NCBI RefSeq assembly: GCF_034652275.1
Contig: NZ_JAXIWG010000003.1
Span: 1 to 64,000, forward strand
From: Yoonia sp034652275
GTDB taxonomy: Bacteria; Pseudomonadota; Alphaproteobacteria; Rhodobacterales; Rhodobacteraceae
Length of the DNA stretch: 64,000 nucleotides
Direction of reading: 5' to 3'
In this document: positions 1-9,027 of the stretch, one piece after another
How positions within the stretch are numbered: position 1 is the first letter of the stretch
Layout of the letters: every line of letters begins with the position of its first letter
Notes under the pieces: model-generated
The model's input: only the letters and a program-made list of their open reading frames with translations
Told to the model about the DNA's origin: nothing
Database searches by the model: none
Made by a program: the position numbers and the translations under genes

Positions 1-174
1 AACCGCGACAATTCCATCGACAGCCGCGTGCCGCAAACGCTGGGCGGTGTCGGCTACGTGCCGCGCAAGGATATCGTGGGCCGCGCCGACCGAGTGCTGT
101 TCTCGTCCGCGGGCCGGTCGATGCTGGCCTTCTGGACATGGCGCAGCGACCGTTTCTTCAAGGCGATCGAGTGA
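1..174 (+). CDS. lepB: Signal peptidase I, C-terminal fragment
   Basis: The reading frame is open from base 1 and ends with TGA at 172-174, so only the last 57 codons lie in the window. It begins with NRDNSIDSR, which is the end of the conserved signal peptidase I box E (GDNRDNSxDSR). It continues with GGVGYVP, typical of the C-terminal domain of the periplasmic serine/lysine protease that removes signal peptides after Sec export. The catalytic Ser and Lys lie upstream of the window. Its stop codon overlaps the start of rnc, as in the common lepB-rnc-era operon. Confidence 0.9.
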   Translation, partial: NRDNSIDSRVPQTLGGVGYVPRKDIVGRADRVLFSSAGRSMLAFWTWRSDRFFKAIE

Positions 175-851
175 AACTGTCCGCCGATCTTGCCGCCTTT
201 TCGCAGCGTCTTGGCTATCACTTCGTCAAGCCGGAATTGCTGGTGCGGTCGGTGACCCATTCGTCGATGGTCAGCGTCCACCGCGACGACAACCAGCGGC
301 TTGAATTTCTGGGCGACCGCGTGCTGGGTCTGGTGATGGCCGAGGCGCTGCTGAAGGCTGATCCCTCCGCGCCCGAAGGGTTGCTGGCCCCGCGCTACAA
401 CGCGCTGGTGCGCCGTGAAACCTGCGCCGATGTCGCACGCCAGATCGACCTTGGCGCGGTCATCAAGCTGGGCCGGTCCGAGATGAAATCGGGTGGCCGC
501 CGCAAGGAAGCCCTGCTGGCCGACGCGATGGAGGCGGTGATCGCCGCGATCTATCAGGACGGCGGGTTTGAGGCCGCGCGCAAGGTTGTGCTGCACCTCT
601 GGGGGGCGCGTGTGACCGATGTCGCCGACGATGCCCGCGACGCCAAGACCGCCTTGCAGGAATGGGCGCAGGCGCGCGGCGAAGCGCCACCCACCTATAC
701 CGAAACGGCACGCACTGGACCTGACCACCAGCCTGCCTTTACCATTGCCGTGCAACTGGCCTCTGGCCAGACCGAGACAGCGACCGCAGGGTCGAAACGG
801 CAGGCGGAACAAGCCGCCGCCGCCGCCCTTTTGAAGAAAGTTGACCCATGA
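171..851 (+). CDS. rnc: Ribonuclease III
   Basis: This 226-residue protein matches the usual RNase III length. It is the double-strand-specific endonuclease that processes rRNA precursors and structured mRNAs. The N-terminal nuclease domain has the signature QRLEFLGDRVLG near residue 45, with the acidic metal-binding residues. A double-stranded RNA-binding domain follows from about residue 150. The start is taken as GTG at 171, which shares bases with the lepB stop (GTGA). An upstream ATG at 138 would run through lepB and adds residues not expected in the family. It overlaps era by four bases (ATGA), so lepB, rnc and era are probably translationally coupled. Confidence 0.93.
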   Translation: MKLSADLAAFSQRLGYHFVKPELLVRSVTHSSMVSVHRDDNQRLEFLGDRVLGLVMAEALLKADPSAPEGLLAPRYNALVRRETCADVARQIDLGAVIKLGRSEMKSGGRRKEALLADAMEAVIAAIYQDGGFEAARKVVLHLWGARVTDVADDARDAKTALQEWAQARGEAPPTYTETARTGPDHQPAFTIAVQLASGQTETATAGSKRQAEQAAAAALLKKVDP

Positions 852-1765
852 CCGACGCACCGACCAAAGCGGGCTTTGTCGCCCTGATCGGGGAACCGAA
901 CGCGGGCAAGTCCACCCTGCTGAACCGGATGGTCGGCGCCAAGGTGTCCATCGTGACCCACAAGGTCCAGACCACCCGCGCGCGCATTCGCGGTGTCGCG
1001 ATGGAAGGGCAGGCGCAGCTGATTTTCATCGACACCCCGGGTCTGTTCAAACCGCGCCGCAGGCTGGACCGTGCCATGGTCGCCGCCGCTTGGGGCGGGG
1101 CTGCGGATGCCGATGTTGTCGTGCTGATGATCGAGGCCCATCGCGGCATGAGCGAAGGCGTCAAGGCGATTCTTGCCAACCTGCCCGACCGCATGGGCAA
1201 TACCAAGGTCGCGTTGGCAATCAACAAGATCGACAAGGTGAAATCCGAAAGCCTGCTGGCCCTGACCCGCGACATGAACGAGGCGTTTCCTTTCGCCGAA
1301 ACCTTCATGATTTCCGCCGAACGCGGGCATGGCTGCGACGCCTTGCGTGCCTGGCTTGTGGAACAGGTGCCTGAAGGCCCGTGGCTTTACCCCGAGGACC
1401 AGATCGCCGATCTGCCGATGCGTATGATTGCCGCCGAGATGACCCGCGAAAAGCTGACCCTGCGGCTGCATCAGGAACTGCCCTACGAACTGACCGTCGA
1501 GACCGAGAATTGGGAAGAACGCCCCGACGGGTCCGCCCGCATCGACCAGCTGATCTATGTTGCGCGCGACGGCCACAAAGGCATCGTGCTGGGCAAGGGC
1601 GGCGAAACGATCAAACAGGTCAGCCAAGCCGCCCGCGCCGAGATCATGGAATTTCTGGGCCGTCCCGTACATCTGTTCCTGCAAGTGAAGGTGCGCCCGA
1701 ACTGGCTGGAAGAAAAAGAGCGCTATTCCGAAATGGGTCTGGATTTCAAAGACGGCAACGCATGA
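848..1765 (+). CDS. era: GTPase Era
   Basis: Era is a 305-residue essential GTPase that binds the 3' end of 16S rRNA and helps mature the 30S subunit. The GTPase domain shows G1 GEPNAGKST (residues 15-23), G3 DTPG, G4 NKID near residue 126 and G5 SAERG. The C-terminal KH domain carries GKGGETIK near residue 248. Length and motif order are those of a complete Era. It overlaps rnc upstream and the DUF1491 gene downstream, each by four bases, so the block behaves as one operon. Confidence 0.95.
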   Translation: MTDAPTKAGFVALIGEPNAGKSTLLNRMVGAKVSIVTHKVQTTRARIRGVAMEGQAQLIFIDTPGLFKPRRRLDRAMVAAAWGGAADADVVVLMIEAHRGMSEGVKAILANLPDRMGNTKVALAINKIDKVKSESLLALTRDMNEAFPFAETFMISAERGHGCDALRAWLVEQVPEGPWLYPEDQIADLPMRMIAAEMTREKLTLRLHQELPYELTVETENWEERPDGSARIDQLIYVARDGHKGIVLGKGGETIKQVSQAARAEIMEFLGRPVHLFLQVKVRPNWLEEKERYSEMGLDFKDGNA

Positions 1766-2088
1766 GATTGACCGCCGACATCTGGGTGTCGGCCTACCTG
1801 ACAAGGCTGCGTCTGGCGGCGATCCCGGCCTTTGTCGTTGCCCGCGGCGATGCCACGGCGGGGGCGGTGATGGTCAAGCTCAACACGCTCGACGGGCGGG
1901 CCTGTTGTTACCAGCGCAGTTTCGATCTGATGACGGGTGATCGCACATGGGTCGTTCTGGCCGAAGGGCCAGAGCGTGATGTCGATCTCTCGATCCAGCG
2001 TCAGCGCGGTTTCGACACAGACCTGTGGGTGATCGAGGTCGAGGACAGGGACGGGCGCCATCTGCTGGATCAGGACGGGCTTGCGTGA
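1762..2088 (+). CDS. DUF1491 family protein
   Basis: This 108-residue protein of unknown function starts MRLTADIWVSAYLTRL and ends near a DRDGRHLLDQDG stretch. It has the size and opening of the alphaproteobacterial DUF1491 family as I remember it, which commonly sits between era and recO. The start is the ATG overlapping the era stop. The longer open frame reaching upstream runs out of frame through era and is not used. No catalytic motif is evident and there is no signal peptide or membrane segment. A terminator follows 120 bases downstream, so this is the last gene of the lepB-rnc-era transcript. Confidence 0.75.
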   Translation: MRLTADIWVSAYLTRLRLAAIPAFVVARGDATAGAVMVKLNTLDGRACCYQRSFDLMTGDRTWVVLAEGPERDVDLSIQRQRGFDTDLWVIEVEDRDGRHLLDQDGLA

Positions 2089-2210
2089 CCTGTTCTTCGG
2101 GTTTGTTTGGGAATTGTTAACTTTTGACGCTTATCACATCCCCATGATCCGCGGTTCCCCGCCAACGATCTCGCAAGGTGATTTCCTGTTCAAGCCGGTG
2201 ATATCACGCA

Positions 2211-2250
2211 GAGGCAAGACGATATCCAATCGTCTTGCCTCTCTGTTTTT
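2211..2250 (+). terminator. Rho-independent terminator after era operon
   Basis: A perfect 13-base inverted repeat (arms 2211-2223 and 2229-2241, loop of 5) is followed by TCTGTTTTT. This is the end of the lepB-rnc-era-DUF1491 transcript and isolates recO. Confidence 0.9.
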
Positions 2251-2330
2251 GCGGGGGTCGGACTTGCTTTATCACAGCTTGCATCTTGCCCCGCCAGCGG
2301 CTGATATTCCTGCATGACAGATGTTGCCGC

Positions 2331-3062
2331 ATGATTACCTGGTGTGACGAGGCCGCTTTGCTGGCGGCGCGCCCTTTTGGCGAAACTTCGGCGATCATCG
2401 AAGTGTTCAGCCCCGTCCATGGCCGTCATGCGGGCGTGGTGCGCGGCGGCACCAGCCGCAAGGTCGCTCCTATGCTGCAACCGGGGGCGCAGCTGACGGT
2501 CACATGGTCCGCGCGGCTGGACGATCATCTGGGGTCGTTCACGGTGGAACCTGTCCGGTCGCGCAATGCCGCCGCGATGGGGGATCGTCTGTCGCTGGCG
2601 GGGTTGAACGCCGTTTGCGCCCTGCTCGTCATGGTCCTGCCTGAACGCGAGGCGCATCTGCCGCTCTATCACCGCACCATCGGCTTGCTCGACCTGTTGG
2701 GCCAGCCCGATGTCTGGCCTTTGGCCTATCTGCGCTGGGAGCAGGCGCTGCTGGAGGAAATGGGGTTCGGCATGGACCTTACCGCCTGTGCAGCCAGCGG
2801 CGTGAACGAGGATCTGGCCTTTGTGTCGCCCAAGTCCGGCCGCGCGGTCAGCCGCGATGCGGCGGGTGTCTGGGCGGACAGGTTGCTGCCGCTGCCACCC
2901 GTGCTGGCAGGCAAAGGCGATGCGTCAGGGGCCGAGATCGCCAAGGCGCTGGGCACGACGGGGTTTTTCATCGAAAACCGCCTCATCAAAGGCTTGGGCG
3001 ACCGCCCGATGCCTGCCGCGCGCGCGCGGTTGATCGACGCGATCCTCCGGCAGGACGGCTAG
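2331..3062 (+). CDS. recO: DNA repair protein RecO
   Basis: RecO (243 residues) mediates RecA loading in RecFOR recombination repair. The N-terminal OB fold begins MITWCDEAALLAARPFGE and contains VRGGTSRK, a typical RecO segment. The helical C-terminal half has the alphaproteobacterial form with a single Cys in LTACAASG rather than a full four-cysteine zinc site. The ATG at 2331 gives the normal family N terminus; an in-frame start 96 bases upstream lies within the terminator region and is rejected. Its stop codon overlaps that of the convergent epimerase gene in a shared CTAG. Confidence 0.9.
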   Translation: MITWCDEAALLAARPFGETSAIIEVFSPVHGRHAGVVRGGTSRKVAPMLQPGAQLTVTWSARLDDHLGSFTVEPVRSRNAAAMGDRLSLAGLNAVCALLVMVLPEREAHLPLYHRTIGLLDLLGQPDVWPLAYLRWEQALLEEMGFGMDLTACAASGVNEDLAFVSPKSGRAVSRDAAGVWADRLLPLPPVLAGKGDASGAEIAKALGTTGFFIENRLIKGLGDRPMPAARARLIDAILRQDG

Positions 3063-4078
3063 GCGAGCTTTTTGTCGATCAGATAGGCGGCCGTCGCCAC
3101 GACCGATTTGTTGACCTGCCGCATGCCCCGCCCCAAGGTCGCCATCGCGCGGGCGTTGTCGTATCTGTCCTGCCGCCCCAGCGACGGGACGATCGTGCGG
3201 ATCGCGGGATCAAACCGCGCGAGCAGCCTGACGATGAAATCGGGTGCAACCCGTGTGACGATCCGGCGCGCGGGATAGGCAGCCTTGATCGCCTGCGCCA
3301 TGTCCGTGAACCAGATGAAGCGGTCCACCGCCATGATCCGCTGACCATAGGTTTCGGGGCGGTCGATCACGGCCACATGCAATTCGGCCACATCCTGCAC
3401 ATCGACAGCGGCAAAGCCGAAATTCGGCAGCATCGGGTCTTTGCGCCGCAGCATCCGCGCGATCACCCCGACCGAACTGCCATAGCGCGCGTCAAGCGGC
3501 GCACCGACCACGAAGCCGGGGTTGATGACTGTCAGCCGCATATCCGGCGCGTCCTGCACCACAAAATCCCACGCCGCCTTTTCAGCCAGCGTCTTGGATT
3601 TCGTATAGGCCGTGATCTTGGGGTCGGCGGGGTCGGTCCAGTTGGTCTCACTATAGGCGGTATCGCCCTGCGGCAGGGCCGATCCACTGATCGCGGCGGT
3701 CGAGGAGGTCAGCACCACGCGCGCAACTCCCGCCGACTGTGCGGCACGCAAGGCGCGCAAGGTGCCGTCAACGGCAGGGCGGATCAGGTCGTCAGGATTA
3801 TCAGGTTGGGTAATGGGAAAGGGGGAGGCTGTGTGGACCAGTACATCGACCCCCGCCAGTGCCTTTTCCCAGCCGTCATCGCGGGTCAGGTCGACCTGCG
3901 CGAAATCCAGCTTTGCATCGAGGTCGGGCACATGCGGGGCAAGGGCCGCGCGAATGGCCTCACCCCGCGCAGGGTCGCGCAACGTGCCGCGCACGTGATA
4001 GCCCGCCTGCAGCAACTGCAAGGCGATGTGTTTGGCGATATAGCCGGAGGCACCCGTCAGCAGGACGATCTTGGGCAT
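3059..4078 (-). CDS. NAD-dependent epimerase/aldehyde reductase (extended SDR)
   Basis: This 339-residue extended short-chain dehydrogenase has the Rossmann motif TGASGYIAKHIA at residues 8-19 and the catalytic YTKSK (YxxxK) near residue 162. HTASPFP after the fourth strand is typical of the dihydroflavonol-4-reductase/cinnamoyl-CoA reductase-like subgroup. That group reduces aldehydes or ketones with NAD(P)H; the substrate cannot be read from the sequence. An AAAGGAA ribosome-binding site precedes the ATG. It is convergent with recO, sharing CTAG, and lies downstream of the acyl-CoA dehydrogenase gene on the same strand with a 67-base gap. Confidence 0.85.
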   Translation of the reverse strand: MPKIVLLTGASGYIAKHIALQLLQAGYHVRGTLRDPARGEAIRAALAPHVPDLDAKLDFAQVDLTRDDGWEKALAGVDVLVHTASPFPITQPDNPDDLIRPAVDGTLRALRAAQSAGVARVVLTSSTAAISGSALPQGDTAYSETNWTDPADPKITAYTKSKTLAEKAAWDFVVQDAPDMRLTVINPGFVVGAPLDARYGSSVGVIARMLRRKDPMLPNFGFAAVDVQDVAELHVAVIDRPETYGQRIMAVDRFIWFTDMAQAIKAAYPARRIVTRVAPDFIVRLLARFDPAIRTIVPSLGRQDRYDNARAMATLGRGMRQVNKSVVATAAYLIDKKLA

Positions 4079-4145
4079 GGCGGGTTCCTTTTTGTTTGCG
4101 GCTCCCTATCAAGGCCGCTGGCCCCCGACAAGTTCCGCATACATG

Positions 4146-5831
4146 TTACCCGAGCAAGCGCCGCGCGATCACCTGTGCCTGAATTTCTGCCGCCCCTTCA
4201 AAGATGTTCAGGATGCGGGCATCGCAAAGGATGCGGCTGATCTTGTATTCCAGCGCGAAACCGTTGCCACCGTGGATTTGCAGCGCATTGTCCGCACAGG
4301 CCCATGCGACGCGCGCGCCCAAGAGCTTGGCCATCCCAGCCTCAAGGTCGCAGCGGCGGTCGTTGTCTTTTTCATGCGCGCTGAAATAGGTCAGCTGCCG
4401 CGCGATGGTGATTTCCACCGCCATCATCGCCAGTTTGCCTGCCACGCGGGGGAACGCGATCAGCGCCGCGCCGAATTGCTTGCGGTCCTGCGCATATTGC
4501 ATGCCGACATCCAGCGCCGATTGCGCCACACCTACGGAGCGCGCGGCGGTCTGGATGCGGGCCGATTCAAAGGTCTGCATCAACTGCTTGAAGCCCTTGC
4601 CGGTCTCGCCGCCCAACAGGTTATCGCCTTTGACCATGAAACCGTCGAAGGCGAGTTCATATTCCTTCATCCCGCGATAGCCCAGCACCTCGATCTCGCC
4701 GCCGGTCATGCCTGGGGTGGGGAAGGGGTTTTCTTCGGTGCCGGGGATCTTTTCGGCAAGAAACATCGACAACCCGCTGTAATCGGTGGTTGCCGGATCG
4801 GTGCGCGCCAGCAGGGTCATCACATGGGTGCGCGTGGCATGGGTGATCCATGTCTTGTTGCCGGTTATTTCCCAGTCGTCGCCGTTTTTGACCGCGCGGG
4901 TGCGCAAAGACCCAAGGTCAGAGCCTGTATTGGGTTCGGTGAAAACGGCCGTTGGCAGGATCTCGGCAGAGGCAAGGCCGGGCAGCCAGTGCTGTTTCTG
5001 CTCTTCGGTGCCGCCGCAGAGGATCAGTTCGGCGGCGATTTCGGTGCGTGTGGCCAGTGACCCCACACCGATATACCCGCGCGAGAGTTCTTCGGACACC
5101 ACGCACATCGACGCTTTGGACAGGCCGAAACCGCCGTATTCCTCGGGGATTGTCAGGCCGAACACGCCCATTTCGGCCATCTCGTCGATGATCGACAGCG
5201 GGATCAATTCGTCCTTCAGGTGCCAGTCATGTGCATGGGGTTCCACCTTTTCGAGGCTGAAACGCCGGAATTGTGCGCGGATCATCTCCAGCTCTTCATC
5301 AAGGCCAGAGGCGCCGACGGTCAGGTTCGCCGCCTGATCCTGCATCAGCTCCACAAGGCGCATCCGCGCGGCCTGCGTGTTGCCCTGCTCACAGAGTGTC
5401 ATCACGGCGGGGATCATCATCGCGCGCATGTCGTCTTGTGACAGGCCGATATCCTGCGGGCGCATGATCTCCCCCTGGCTCATCGGGATGCCGCCGTAAA
5501 TTTGCCAGAGGTATTCACCGAATGCGATCTGGTGAATCAACTGCTCAACCTCGCCGAACTTGCCGTCCGCTTGCAAGCGCTGCGCCCAATCCTGCATCTG
5601 GTGCAAGGATTGTGCATAGGTCGCAAGCCACGCCAAGCCATGCGCCGCCGTCTGATGCTGGTCGATCAGCGCGCCGGAAACGCGGCCATCGCGGCTGACC
5701 TTGGCGCGCACGATATCCTTGGCCTGCGCCAGCACTGTATCGACGGCAGGCAAGGCCGCGCCGGTCAGATGCAGCAGATCGGCAAGGATCGGGCTGGTGG
5801 TCAGATGCAGGTCCTGTCCGTCATGGGGCAT
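4146..5831 (-). CDS. mcd: Acyl-CoA dehydrogenase, probable (2S)-methylsuccinyl-CoA dehydrogenase
   Basis: This 561-residue flavoprotein has the acyl-CoA dehydrogenase fold in its last ~390 residues: TEPNTGSDLGSL in the FAD/substrate region, DVGMQYAQDRKQFG, and a C-terminal QIHGGNGFALEY signature. The first ~150 residues are an extra helical domain absent from ordinary 380-residue enzymes. That architecture is known for methylsuccinyl-CoA dehydrogenase of the ethylmalonyl-CoA pathway, which converts methylsuccinyl-CoA to mesaconyl-CoA. The match is by length and architecture, so another long acyl-CoA dehydrogenase remains possible. GGAGACTCACC precedes the ATG. Its electron acceptor, EtfAB, is encoded about 10 kb downstream in the window. 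Confidence 0.78.
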   Translation of the reverse strand: MPHDGQDLHLTTSPILADLLHLTGAALPAVDTVLAQAKDIVRAKVSRDGRVSGALIDQHQTAAHGLAWLATYAQSLHQMQDWAQRLQADGKFGEVEQLIHQIAFGEYLWQIYGGIPMSQGEIMRPQDIGLSQDDMRAMMIPAVMTLCEQGNTQAARMRLVELMQDQAANLTVGASGLDEELEMIRAQFRRFSLEKVEPHAHDWHLKDELIPLSIIDEMAEMGVFGLTIPEEYGGFGLSKASMCVVSEELSRGYIGVGSLATRTEIAAELILCGGTEEQKQHWLPGLASAEILPTAVFTEPNTGSDLGSLRTRAVKNGDDWEITGNKTWITHATRTHVMTLLARTDPATTDYSGLSMFLAEKIPGTEENPFPTPGMTGGEIEVLGYRGMKEYELAFDGFMVKGDNLLGGETGKGFKQLMQTFESARIQTAARSVGVAQSALDVGMQYAQDRKQFGAALIAFPRVAGKLAMMAVEITIARQLTYFSAHEKDNDRRCDLEAGMAKLLGARVAWACADNALQIHGGNGFALEYKISRILCDARILNIFEGAAEIQAQVIARRLLG

Positions 5832-5978
5832 GGTGAGTCTCCGGTTTGTGTGCAGGTGCAGAGATAGGCACTTTGCAGTCGCAGCGCAATATTAATTCAC
5901 GAACCGCAACGCCATTGAATGAAAATGTCGCACCCGATTTGGTGATGCCAAGCGTCGCGGAACGGCATATGACGCAGC

Positions 5979-6749
5979 ATGTCACATTTTTTCGCTGTCA
6001 TCACGCCTGAATTGTTCATCTTCGCTTGTGTCGTCACGTTCCTTGGCGGGTTCGTGAAGGGCGCGGTCGGTTTCGCCATGCCGCTGATCATGGTGTCGGG
6101 GATGGGAATCGCCATCGCGCCTGAACTGATCATCGCGGGGATCGTGCTGCCGATCGTGGTCAGCAATATCCTGCAGGTCGCACGCGCGGGTCTGGGACAA
6201 GCGCGCGAGGCGGTGGTGGAACACTGGCGCTATATCGCGGCGGTTTGCGTGATGATCCTTGTTTCGGCGCAATTTCTGCGGCGCATTCCGACCGATACGC
6301 TGTTCATTGTCTTGGGCGTGCCGGTGGTGATCCTGTGCCTGATCCAGATCGCGGGCTGGCGTCCGGTGATCGCCGCGCGGATGCGGCGTCCGGTCGAATA
6401 TTTCGCAGGGATCGTGTCCGGTATCCTCGGCGGGCTGACCGGGACTTGGGGGCCACCAACGGTGCTATATCTGCTGGCGCTTGGCACGCCGCGTGACCGG
6501 CAGATGTCGGTGCAGGGCGTGATTTACGGACTGGGGTCAGTGATGCTGTTTCTGGGCCATGTGCAATCAGGCGTGCTGAATGCGCAGACATGGCCGTTTT
6601 CGGCGGCGTTGGTGGTGCCGGGGATGCTGGGCATGTGGGTCGGGTTCCGGCTCGGCGACCGTTTCGATGCCGACAGGTTCCGGCAGGTCACGCTTTGGGT
6701 GCTGGTGATCGCGGGGGTGAACCTGATCCGCCGCGGCGTGATGGGCTAG
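5979..6749 (+). CDS. TauE/SafE (TSUP) family membrane permease
   Basis: This 256-residue hydrophobic protein has about eight transmembrane segments. The opening FLGGFVKGAVGFAMPLIM and the repeated half near residue 140 (GIVSGILGGLTGTWGPP) are the duplicated glycine/proline-rich signatures of the TauE/SafE family. Members export or import sulfonates, sulfite or other organic anions; the substrate here is unknown. It is divergent from mcd across a 147-base intergenic region and convergent with the DUF3859 gene, the two stops sharing CTAG. Confidence 0.85.
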   Translation: MSHFFAVITPELFIFACVVTFLGGFVKGAVGFAMPLIMVSGMGIAIAPELIIAGIVLPIVVSNILQVARAGLGQAREAVVEHWRYIAAVCVMILVSAQFLRRIPTDTLFIVLGVPVVILCLIQIAGWRPVIAARMRRPVEYFAGIVSGILGGLTGTWGPPTVLYLLALGTPRDRQMSVQGVIYGLGSVMLFLGHVQSGVLNAQTWPFSAALVVPGMLGMWVGFRLGDRFDADRFRQVTLWVLVIAGVNLIRRGVMG

Positions 6750-7267
6750 GACAAAAGGTCGCCGTAACCGCAGGCCTCGGCCAGACCGGGCAAGGCCTGC
6801 GGTGGAACAACCTCGAAATCGACCGAAAAGAGTTCCTCGTCCCCAAGAACCGCCGTGAAAGTCCATGTGCCGGTGACGCGTTCGTAATCCTCGTCGAACT
6901 GGTAGAACGTCATCGACGGTTCTGTCCCGCTGATCCATGAAGTGTAGCTTTGCCGCGTGACCCCCGCATCGCCCATCGGCGGATGGGTCACGATCATCGT
7001 CACACCGGACAGCCCGTCGGGGTCAGCGGCCTGCGCCTTGACGCCAAAGCCGATCCCGATCACGGCGGGCACCTGCGTGATCTCGGCGATAAAGGGCGGG
7101 GTTTCTTCGATCAGATGCGTGCTGCCGGCGATCGTGTCGGGCGCCGGTGCAGAGCCGACGACAGGTGGCCCGCAAACGACGCCTGCGCGCAGCGAGGCGA
7201 TGACGCCTTGCGCGACAGCGACGGGCGGCAGCGACAGGCAGACGAGGAAGGCGAACATCAGGCGCAT
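6746..7267 (-). CDS. Secreted DUF3859-like protein
   Basis: This 173-residue protein begins with a cleavable signal peptide (hydrophobic residues 3-18, probable cleavage after AVAQ). The mature part contains IGIGFGVKAQA and MIVTHPPMG followed by a Thr/Trp-rich stretch, a pattern I associate with DUF3859; I cannot run a profile search to confirm it. Three cysteines may be relevant in the periplasm, at residues about 10 (in the signal), 32 and 167. Function is unknown. It is transcribed in the same direction as pckA, which lies 72 bases upstream of it, so it may share the pckA transcript if the weak hairpin between them reads through. Confidence 0.6.
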   Translation of the reverse strand: MRLMFAFLVCLSLPPVAVAQGVIASLRAGVVCGPPVVGSAPAPDTIAGSTHLIEETPPFIAEITQVPAVIGIGFGVKAQAADPDGLSGVTMIVTHPPMGDAGVTRQSYTSWISGTEPSMTFYQFDEDYERVTGTWTFTAVLGDEELFSVDFEVVPPQALPGLAEACGYGDLLS

Positions 7268-7312
7268 AGTGTAACCATAGCCTGATGCGCCGCGGTGTCG
7301 AGATCGTCGTAA

Positions 7313-7330
7313 GGTGGAAAAGGTTCCACC
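7313..7330 (-). terminator. Weak hairpin after pckA
   Basis: Arms GGTGGAA (7313-7319) and TTCCACC (7324-7330) lie 10 bases past the pckA stop codon. There is no clear U-tract on the minus strand, so this is a possible 3'-end structure rather than a certain terminator. Confidence 0.35.
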
Positions 7331-7339
7331 ATACCCGTG

Positions 7340-8938
7340 TCAGCCGATGGCTGCGGCTTTCACATCGTCATCGATAAAAGGCACATATTTGGCGAAATTG
7401 TCGCTGAACATGCCGACAAGCTTGGCCGCCTGCGCGTCATAGGCCGCCGCATCCGCCCAGGTCGCCCGCGGGTCGAGCAGTTTGGGGTCTAGCCCGTCCA
7501 CCGCCACCGGTACTTCGAACCCGAAATGCGGATCTTTGCGGAAGGTGCTTTCGATCAGCGTGCCGTCCAGCGCCGCCGCCAGCAGGGCGCGTGTCGCCTT
7601 GATCGGCATCCGGCTGCCGGTGCCATAGGCGCCGCCGGTCCAGCCGGTGTTCACCAGCCAGCAGGTGGCCCCATGGCTTGCGATCTTGGAGCGCAGAAGG
7701 TTGCCGTAAACTTCCGGCCTGCGCGGCATGAAAGGTGCGCCGAAACAGGTGCTGAAGGTCGGTTCCGGTTCGGTCACGCCACGTTCGGTGCCAGCGACCT
7801 TGGAGGTGAAGCCCGACAGGAAGTGATACATCGCCTGCGCCGGTGTCAACCGCGCAATGGGGGGCAGCACGCCGAAGGCATCACAGGTCAACATGATGAT
7901 GTTCTTGGGATGCCCACCCAGCGCCGTTTCCGACGCGTTCGAGATGTAATTCAGCGGATAGGCACAGCGCATGTTCGCGGTCAGGCTGTCATCCTCGAAA
8001 TCAAGCTCAAACGTTTCAGGATCGAACACCATGTTTTCGATCACGGTATGCGGCATGAAACAGGTGGCGTAGATATCCGGTTCCGCTTCGGCGCTTAGGT
8101 TGATGGTCTTGGCATAGCAGCCGCCTTCGAAATTGAAGGTGCCGCGATCCGACCAGCCGTGTTCGTCATCGCCGATCAGCACGCGGCTGGGGTCGGCGGA
8201 CAGCGTGGTCTTGCCGGTGCCGGACAGTCCAAAGAACACGGCCGTATCGACAGGATTGCCGGGTGCATGGTTGGCGCTGCAATGCATCGGCATGATGCCT
8301 TTTTCAGGCAGCAGGTAGTTCAGCAGGGTAAACACCGATTTCTTGTTCTCGCCCGCGTATTCCGTGCCGCCGATCAGGATCAGCTTGCGGTCGAAATTCA
8401 GCGCGATCACCGTATCGGTCCGGCAGCCGTGGCGCGCGGGGTCCGCCTTGAAGCTGGGGCAGTTGATGATCGTGAATTCGGGTGCGAACGCGGCCAGTTC
8501 GCTGGCATCGGGGCGGCGCAGCAGGTGGCGGATGAACAACCCGTGCCATGCCAGTTCCGTCACCACGCGCACATCCAGCCGGTGGGCCGGATCGGCCCCC
8601 CCGAACAGGTCCTGCACATGATAGGTGCCGCCCTGCATATGCGCGATCATATCGGCATAAAGGGCGTCGAATTTCGCAGGCTCCATCGGGGCGTTGTTAT
8701 CCCACCAGATCGTGTTTTCGACCGACGGGGTGCGCACGACGAATTTGTCCTTGGGCGACCGGCCGGTATGCTTGCCCGTGGTCACCAGAAGGCTGCCACC
8801 CTTGCCTGTGACACCTTCACCAGCGGCCACAGCCGCGTCGTGCAATTCTGCGGCAGAGCTGTTGTAATACACATAACCCAGCCCTGTGATGCCTTGATGC
8901 TCAAGCTTCATCGTCGGGTTGACCGTACCTTGGTCCAT
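7340..8938 (-). CDS. pckA: Phosphoenolpyruvate carboxykinase (ATP)
   Basis: This 532-residue ATP-dependent PEP carboxykinase converts oxaloacetate to PEP, the first step of gluconeogenesis. The P-loop GLSGTGKTTLSAD (about residue 235), GDDEHGWSD and the substrate-binding TGKHTGRSPKDKF near residue 55 are intact. The start is the ATG preceded by AAAGGAGCG; an upstream in-frame codon would add 19 residues not seen in the family. It is divergent from chvI, an arrangement long known in rhizobia and other alphaproteobacteria, where pckA is controlled by carbon source. A tandem repeat that could be an operator lies about 90-120 bases upstream of the start (see 9028-9060). Confidence 0.96.
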   Translation of the reverse strand: MDQGTVNPTMKLEHQGITGLGYVYYNSSAAELHDAAVAAGEGVTGKGGSLLVTTGKHTGRSPKDKFVVRTPSVENTIWWDNNAPMEPAKFDALYADMIAHMQGGTYHVQDLFGGADPAHRLDVRVVTELAWHGLFIRHLLRRPDASELAAFAPEFTIINCPSFKADPARHGCRTDTVIALNFDRKLILIGGTEYAGENKKSVFTLLNYLLPEKGIMPMHCSANHAPGNPVDTAVFFGLSGTGKTTLSADPSRVLIGDDEHGWSDRGTFNFEGGCYAKTINLSAEAEPDIYATCFMPHTVIENMVFDPETFELDFEDDSLTANMRCAYPLNYISNASETALGGHPKNIIMLTCDAFGVLPPIARLTPAQAMYHFLSGFTSKVAGTERGVTEPEPTFSTCFGAPFMPRRPEVYGNLLRSKIASHGATCWLVNTGWTGGAYGTGSRMPIKATRALLAAALDGTLIESTFRKDPHFGFEVPVAVDGLDPKLLDPRATWADAAAYDAQAAKLVGMFSDNFAKYVPFIDDDVKAAAIG

Positions 8939-9027
8939 GGGTTCGCTCCTTTTAGAATTGGCAATCACGCCTGCGATAGATGTCCATAACACCAAGCTTT
9001 CCTGCCTTCATAGAGGGGCGAACGGAC

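Noticed and set aside
138..170. ATG at 138 as the start of rnc
   Set aside because: It lies in the lepB reading region and adds residues not found in RNase III; GTG at 171 overlapping the lepB stop fits the family.
1381..1761. Upstream extension of the DUF1491 frame through era
   Set aside because: It is an out-of-frame reading of era; the ATG overlapping the era stop gives the family N terminus.
3377..4240. Plus-strand frame of 287 codons opposite the epimerase gene
   Set aside because: The minus-strand gene has Rossmann and YxxxK motifs and a ribosome-binding site; the plus frame has neither and is a shadow.
3059..6749. Shared CTAG at convergent stop codons (recO/epimerase and permease/DUF3859) as a regulatory motif
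   Set aside because: CTAG is simply two overlapping TAG stops on opposite strands; two occurrences are not enough to suggest function.
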